Part shown: positions 7,622 through 11,765 of the stretch, one piece after another
How the letters are laid out: each line of letters opens with the position of its first letter
How positions within the stretch are numbered: the stretch's first letter is position 1
Assembly: GCA_902773305.1 (NCBI GenBank)
Contig: CACYEB010000014.1
Location: 1-11,765, forward strand
Source of the DNA: an uncultured Bacteroidia bacterium
GTDB taxonomy: Bacteria; Bacteroidota; Bacteroidia; Bacteroidales; UBA932
Length of the DNA stretch: 11,765 nucleotides
Direction of reading: 5' to 3'
Notes under the pieces: model-generated
Seen by the model: only the letters and a program-made list of their open reading frames with translations
Told to the model about the DNA's origin: nothing
The model's database searches: none
Program-made: the position numbers and the translations under genes

Positions 7622-10030
7622 CTAAAATTTACGGGTGTAACTGAACGACGGCAAAATGGGCAGCACGGTTATCTTGGTGACCTCAACTCCCTCCCGGACG
7701 GGCCTGTGCGTGTTTGGATCATATTCCACAATACCATCCTTGTATATGAAGTCGGGATTCATATTGTTGTAGGCGTTGTAGAGACTGATGTTCCAGACAC
7801 GCTCTCCGCGGCGTTTTTTCTTATGGAAGTTGATACCGAGGTTCAGTGTGTGCGACGGCGGCAGCCGGTAATTGCCGCGGAATGAGACATAATCGCTTTC
7901 GCGGACATTCTGGTTGATGTCGAGCGTAGTGAATTCCCTTGTGGTGAGGGTCGTGACTCCTCCGGTAAAAAACTTCCAGCTGCCCGAGACGTCTATCCGG
8001 TCAGAGAACTTGTGATTCACCACCAGGCTGACGTCGTGGCGCCGGTCATATTTAAAGGGGAACCATTCCCCACGGTTGATGCTCCCGTCAGGAAACCGGC
8101 GGTCGCTCTTTGCCAGAGTATAGCCCAGCCAGCCGGTGGTTGCGCCGGTCTTCTTCTGAATGAACAGTTCCATTCCATAGGCGCGCCCCTGCCCCATCGC
8201 CACCTTGCCTTCCCAGCCGGTAGAGGTTATCAGCACCGACATTCCGTCCTTGTACTCCAGGACATTATGCATATCCTTGTAATAACCCTCCAGCGAAATC
8301 TCCCAGCCGTCGCCAGCCTCCCAGTAGGTGCCCAGCGAGACCTGGTCGGCCGTTTCGGGCTTGATATCCCTGGTGATAGGCACCCACAGATCGGTGGGGA
8401 GCGATATGTCGGTAGAGGCCAGCAGATGGACATACTGCGACATACGGGCGTAGGAGGCCTTGATGCTGACTCCGCCGCCGACATCCACCCGGCCGGAGAA
8501 ACGGGGCTGCAGCGACGCATACGTCTTGCCCTGGGTATGGAACAAACTTATGTGTATACCTGGGTTGAAAGAGAGTCTCTGCCCTATCACAAAGTCGTCT
8601 TCGATATAAACTGAGGCTTCGTGTCCCGCCAGGACGCCTCCGGAAGCCATATTCATGGTGGTGTCCACCAGAGTCTCCTTGCCGGCCGTCTCCTTCTCTT
8701 TAAGCGTCGCTGTCTGGGGGCGGAAGTTGTGGTAAACATATTCTGCGCCGAACTTGACCAGGTGGTCCGGATTGGGATTGTAGTCAAAATCCATCTTGAG
8801 ATCTATGTCGTTGATGCCGGAGTCGTAGCGGACCTCCATCCTCTCCTGACTCTCGTTGCCCTTGTACTTGTTGGTATTGTTGTACCGCACATCGACGTCC
8901 ATCTCGTAGTGGTTGTAGGCCAGCGTGGTGTTGGCAAACAGCTTGCTGCCAAAGGCGTGGTTCCAGCGAAGCGATCCCACCGTATTGCCCCAGTCCATAT
9001 TGGCGTCGGTGTCCTCCTTGCTCACAAAATCGGGGTCGATCTGTCGCTCGTTGCTGTTGTCGTAGTGCACCAGAAACCGGTCGCGGCCATGATAAACGCT
9101 GGCTATCAGGCGGTCGTCGTTGCTGAAGCGATGGGTTATCTTGCCATTGATGTCGCCAAACCAGTAATTGGCCGGGACGTCAAAAAGGCGCAGCACGGGG
9201 GTGAACAAAAAGGAGTGCAGTACCCTGGCGCTCACAGAAAAAGCGGTCTTGTCACGTACAATAGGACCTTCAAGATGCACCCTGTCGGAGAGCATTCCCA
9301 CGCTCACCAGACCGTGGAACTCCTTCATATTGCCGTCGTTAGTACGCACGTCTATCACAGACGAAAGGCGCCCGCCGTAGCGCGCGGGGAAAGAGCCTTT
9401 GAACAGCGTCACCTTCTTTACCGCCTCGGGCGTAAACACAGAGAAGATACCGAACATATGGTTGACGCTGTATAGCGGGATATCATCCAGCAGAATCAGG
9501 TTCTCGTCGGGTCCTCCGCCGCGCACATATATGCCGGACGAGCCGGTGGAACCTCCCTGCACACCCGGCAGGAACTGCAGGGACTTGAGCACATCCTTTT
9601 CTCCGAACAGCGCCGGCATGCTCTCCAGTGCGTTCTGCGGCACTTCCAGCGCCCCGGTGTTGGTGGAATGGAGTCCCGCCTCCTTGCGCGCCGTCACCAC
9701 CGCCGCCTTAAGTTGCGAACCAGGCTCCAGCCGCACGTTGATCACCGTGTCGCGGACAAAGTCCAGCGTCTGCTCCACATCCTTATAGCCAAGGAACGAC
9801 CAGGTCAGCGACCTCTTCCCTGCCGGAATGCTCAATGTATAGAAACCGTAGTTGTTGGACACCGCACCTGCCAGGGGCGTCCCCGGAGCCGGATTGTTGT
9901 ATATGACACCCGCCCCTATCAATATCTCCCCGCTGCCTGCATCCGAGATATAACCGCTCACCGTAACCTTCTGGCCGGATACCGCCACTGACATAGCGAC
10001 AGCCAGCACGCAACACAATATCTTTTTCAT
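7622..10030 (-). CDS. TonB-dependent outer-membrane receptor with carboxypeptidase-regulatory-like domain
   Basis: This 802-residue outer-membrane transporter is expected to be energised by TonB/ExbBD. It has a signal peptide at 1-19 or 20 (MKKILCCVLAVAMSVAVSG, no lipobox at a suitable place). A carboxypeptidase-regulatory-like beta-sandwich (about 22-101) follows, with GEILIGAGV, NNYGFYTLSIPAG and FLGYKDVEQTL. The plug (about 127-230) contains LQFLPGVQGG, SSGIYVRGGGPDENLILLDD, FSVFTPEAVKKVTLFKG and ARYGGRLSSVIDVR. The rest is a long beta-barrel ending in a C-terminal phenylalanine (SYTRKF), the usual barrel-assembly signal. No obvious TonB box could be picked out. It is shorter than the roughly 1000-residue SusC receptors and has no SusD partner, so glycan import is not implied. 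The substrate is unknown. The start is 3 bases after the ispD stop, and the DUF4249 gene follows after 6 bases. Confidence 0.92.
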   Translation of the reverse strand: MKKILCCVLAVAMSVAVSGQKVTVSGYISDAGSGEILIGAGVIYNNPAPGTPLAGAVSNNYGFYTLSIPAGKRSLTWSFLGYKDVEQTLDFVRDTVINVRLEPGSQLKAAVVTARKEAGLHSTNTGALEVPQNALESMPALFGEKDVLKSLQFLPGVQGGSTGSSGIYVRGGGPDENLILLDDIPLYSVNHMFGIFSVFTPEAVKKVTLFKGSFPARYGGRLSSVIDVRTNDGNMKEFHGLVSVGMLSDRVHLEGPIVRDKTAFSVSARVLHSFLFTPVLRLFDVPANYWFGDINGKITHRFSNDDRLIASVYHGRDRFLVHYDNSNERQIDPDFVSKEDTDANMDWGNTVGSLRWNHAFGSKLFANTTLAYNHYEMDVDVRYNNTNKYKGNESQERMEVRYDSGINDIDLKMDFDYNPNPDHLVKFGAEYVYHNFRPQTATLKEKETAGKETLVDTTMNMASGGVLAGHEASVYIEDDFVIGQRLSFNPGIHISLFHTQGKTYASLQPRFSGRVDVGGGVSIKASYARMSQYVHLLASTDISLPTDLWVPITRDIKPETADQVSLGTYWEAGDGWEISLEGYYKDMHNVLEYKDGMSVLITSTGWEGKVAMGQGRAYGMELFIQKKTGATTGWLGYTLAKSDRRFPDGSINRGEWFPFKYDRRHDVSLVVNHKFSDRIDVSGSWKFFTGGVTTLTTREFTTLDINQNVRESDYVSFRGNYRLPPSHTLNLGINFHKKKRRGERVWNISLYNAYNNMNPDFIYKDGIVEYDPNTHRPVREGVEVTKITVLPILPSFSYTRKF

Positions 10031-10033
10031 ACG

Positions 10034-10705
10034 CTATTCTAACCGCAGACGCGCCAACGCCAAATCTTCGGGAGTAGTAATCTTGATGTTGTACTTGAGA
10101 CCTTCCACCAAATTGATGCGCCAGCCGGCGGCTTCCACTACAGAGGCGTCGTCGGTAAAGGCGGGGTCATAGGGAAGTTTGTAGGCCGCCTTTATCACCT
10201 CGCTGCGGAACACCTGGGGGGTCTGTATCAGGCGGATGTCGTCGCGTTTGAGGACATAGCTCTCGGGACCGCTCACCTCACGCACCGTCTCCACCGGGGC
10301 TATGGCGGGGATGGCATTGCCCATCTCCTCGCCGGCGGTGAACATCTTTTCCAGGAATTCAGCCGTGACAAAAGGCCGTACCCCGTCGTGTACCGCCACC
10401 ACACTGTCGTCCGGCAGATACTGCAGCGCATTCTGCACGGAATGGAAGCGTGTGATGCCGCCGGAAGGGATGGCGTATCGCTCCAGGAAACCGCTTTGCC
10501 GGCAGTAATCTTTCCAGTATTCCTTCTTTTCCTGGTTCACCACGACGATGATCCCGACGGGGAAACTGAGCGACAGGAACCGTTCTATAGTATGGCGCAG
10601 CAGAGGTTTTCCCCCTATGCCGATGAACTGTTTAGGGGTATCTCCGCCCATACGCGTACCGCTGCCCGCCGCGACTATTATGGCATATTTTTTCCTCGCG
10701 TCCAT
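10034..10705 (-). CDS. ispD: 2-C-methyl-D-erythritol 4-phosphate cytidylyltransferase
   Basis: This 223-residue cytoplasmic enzyme couples CTP to 2-C-methyl-D-erythritol 4-phosphate, the third step of the MEP isoprenoid pathway. That pathway supplies quinones and the undecaprenyl carrier for cell-wall synthesis. The nucleotide-binding loop AAGSGTRMGGDTPKQF (12-27) holds R18 and K25, which match the catalytic pair of characterised IspD proteins. HDGVRPFV includes D107 and R110, and the C-terminal segment NIKITTPEDL (206-215) supplies another substrate-contacting lysine, K208. Length is normal. Related cytidylyltransferases such as TarI, which makes CDP-ribitol, share the fold, but no teichoic-acid genes are nearby and the motifs fit IspD. 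It is the first gene of a probable three-gene transcript with the TonB receptor and DUF4249 genes, and is divergent from purH. Confidence 0.94.
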   Translation of the reverse strand: MDARKKYAIIVAAGSGTRMGGDTPKQFIGIGGKPLLRHTIERFLSLSFPVGIIVVVNQEKKEYWKDYCRQSGFLERYAIPSGGITRFHSVQNALQYLPDDSVVAVHDGVRPFVTAEFLEKMFTAGEEMGNAIPAIAPVETVREVSGPESYVLKRDDIRLIQTPQVFRSEVIKAAYKLPYDPAFTDDASVVEAAGWRINLVEGLKYNIKITTPEDLALARLRLE

Positions 10706-10725
10706 TATCCTCTATTTTTGCACTA

Positions 10726-10733
10726 CAAAAGTA
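10726..10733 (-). promoter_or_regulatory. Putative -7 promoter element of the ispD operon
   Basis: Read on the minus strand this is TACTTTTG, a full match to the Bacteroidota TAnnTTTG -7 element, placed 20 bases before the ispD start. The -33 side is weak: a TTTA lies about 21 bases upstream. It falls within the 80-base AT-rich gap shared with the purH promoter. Confidence 0.45.
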
Positions 10734-10754
10734 ATTTATTTCCCACAATTTGAC

Positions 10755-10762
10755 TAAATTTG
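10755..10762 (+). promoter_or_regulatory. Putative -7 promoter element of purH
   Basis: TAAATTTG matches TAnnTTTG and lies 23 bases before the purH ATG. No clear -33 TTG is present at the right distance. A second match, TATTTTTG at 10713-10720, lies further upstream and is less well placed. I see no obvious purine riboswitch or operator in the short leader. Confidence 0.4.
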
Positions 10763-10785
10763 TAGTCTCTAATATCTCATTCGGA

Positions 10786-11765
10786 ATGGATCAAATCAAG
10801 AAAATCGAACGCGCGCTGATTTCCGTATTTTACAAGGACGGAATAGATGATATAGCGGCGGCCCTTACGCGCCGCGGCACCAAACTGATATCTACCGGAG
10901 GAACTTACGACTACCTTGCCTCCAAAGGCTTTGAGGTGGAAAAGGTAGAAGACCTTACCGGCTACCCCTCCATCCTGGGCGGCCGCGTGAAAACCCTCCA
11001 CCCCAAGGTGTTCGGCGGCATACTGGCCCGCCGCGACAATGAGGGCGACCGCAGCCAGATGGCCCAATACGACATACCCGCCGTGGACCTGGTGGTGGTG
11101 GACCTCTACCCCTTTGACGAATATGTGGCAAAGGGCGCATCGCACCAGGACATAATAGAGAAGATTGATATCGGCGGCATTTCGCTTATCCGTGCCGCAG
11201 CCAAGAACTATCAGGATGTCGTGATTGTCCCCTGCCAGAGACTCTACGGCAAGTTGCTGGAGTGCATCGAGGCACACGACGGCGGCACCACCCTCGCAGA
11301 GCGGGAAGGTTTTGCGAAATGGGCTTTTGCCGTGAGCAGCAACTACGACACCTCCATCTTCAACTACCTCAACCGCGACCGCGAGGTGGACGCCTTCGCC
11401 TTCAATTCCCTGGAGCCCACCCCCCTGCGCTACGGAGAGAATCCTCACCAGGCGGCGGCCTACTACGGTGGCGCAGCCTCCCTTCCAAGGCAGTTGCACG
11501 GCAAGGAGATTTCCTACAACAATATGCTGGATATAGAGGCGGCGATAGAACTTATAGACGATTTTGACAGCACCGCGCTGGCCATCATCAAACACAACAA
11601 CGCCTGCGGCTGCGCCGTAAGGCCCACCGTACTTGAGGCGTGGAAAGACGCCCTTGCCGGCGACCCTGTGAGCGCTTTCGGCGGCATCATCATTACGAAT
11701 GCCACAATAGACGCAGCCACCGCAGAAGAGATAAACAAGATATTCTTCGAGGTCATCATAGCCCC
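10786..11765 (+). CDS. purH: Bifunctional AICAR formyltransferase / IMP cyclohydrolase (partial)
   Basis: The first 326 codons are present and the gene runs off the right edge; the family is usually a little over 500 residues. The enzyme carries out the last two steps of IMP synthesis. The N-terminal cyclohydrolase domain, of methylglyoxal-synthase fold, shows LISTGGTYDYL, TGYPSILGGRVKTLHPKV and GGILARR. The formyltransferase domain begins around residue 135-200 and includes LRYGENPHQAAAYY, SYNNMLDIEAA, the catalytic K269-H270 pair in KHNNACGCA, and SAFGGIIITN. The usual proline after the second asparagine (KHxNPCG) is alanine here (A273), which I believe also occurs in other Bacteroidota but cannot verify. 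The ATG at 10786 gives a normal N-terminus. The gene is divergent from ispD. Confidence 0.95.
   Translation, partial: MDQIKKIERALISVFYKDGIDDIAAALTRRGTKLISTGGTYDYLASKGFEVEKVEDLTGYPSILGGRVKTLHPKVFGGILARRDNEGDRSQMAQYDIPAVDLVVVDLYPFDEYVAKGASHQDIIEKIDIGGISLIRAAAKNYQDVVIVPCQRLYGKLLECIEAHDGGTTLAEREGFAKWAFAVSSNYDTSIFNYLNRDREVDAFAFNSLEPTPLRYGENPHQAAAYYGGAASLPRQLHGKEISYNNMLDIEAAIELIDDFDSTALAIIKHNNACGCAVRPTVLEAWKDALAGDPVSAFGGIIITNATIDAATAEEINKIFFEVIIA

Noticed and set aside
8621..9475. Plus-strand open frame of 284 codons opposite the TonB receptor barrel
   Set aside because: It is antisense to clear receptor coding sequence, shows no recognisable motif, and has the biased His/Val composition of a shadow frame. 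The 292-codon frame opposite ddl (2453-3331) is rejected for the same reason.
7622..10030. SusC-type glycan receptor (polysaccharide utilisation locus)
   Set aside because: The protein is about 800 residues rather than about 1000, the adjacent lipoprotein is not SusD-like, and no glycoside hydrolase or regulator is nearby.

Overview
The window looks like chromosomal DNA of a Bacteroidota bacterium, most likely a GC-rich member of the Bacteroidales. Four things point there: the DUF4294 and DUF4249 protein families, a TonB-dependent receptor with an N-terminal carboxypeptidase-regulatory-like domain, start codons without clear Shine-Dalgarno sequences, and TAnnTTTG-type -7 promoter elements in the gaps between genes. 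The genes are GC-rich yet use ATA isoleucine codons often. Genus cannot be settled from the window. I saw no tRNA, rRNA, CRISPR array, insertion sequence or phage gene. No gap between genes exceeds about 80 bases, so there is no gene-free stretch of 300 bases.

Layout. (1) Positions 1-102, minus strand: the first 34 codons of topA (DNA topoisomerase I), running off the left edge. (2) Positions 175-6551, plus strand: a tightly packed five-gene run of a bifunctional class A penicillin-binding protein (PBP1A type), ddl (D-Ala-D-Ala ligase), prmC (release factor glutamine methyltransferase), radA (DNA repair/recombination ATPase) and an exported DUF4294 protein. PBP1A/ddl and radA/DUF4294 are each separated by one base, and ddl/prmC overlap by ATGA. 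The only real gap (58 bases) precedes radA and carries a possible promoter. (3) Positions 10705-6560, minus strand: ispD (MEP-pathway cytidylyltransferase), a TonB-dependent outer-membrane receptor and a DUF4249 lipoprotein, with gaps of 3 and 6 bases, so probably one transcript. It converges on the DUF4294 gene with only 8 bases between the stop codons. (4) From 10786, plus strand: purH (bifunctional purine biosynthesis enzyme), divergent from ispD and cut by the right edge.

How the genes fit together. The left operon joins the last soluble step of D-Ala-D-Ala supply (Ddl) to an enzyme that uses the resulting peptidoglycan precursor (PBP1A), followed by translation-termination and DNA-repair housekeeping genes and an uncharacterised exported protein. 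The right operon attaches an uncharacterised TonB receptor/DUF4249 pair, a probable outer-membrane uptake unit, to an essential isoprenoid gene. That pair, its coupling to ispD, and the radA-coupled DUF4294 protein are the least understood parts. The rest is conserved housekeeping. I found no convincing defence system or otherwise wholly new system.
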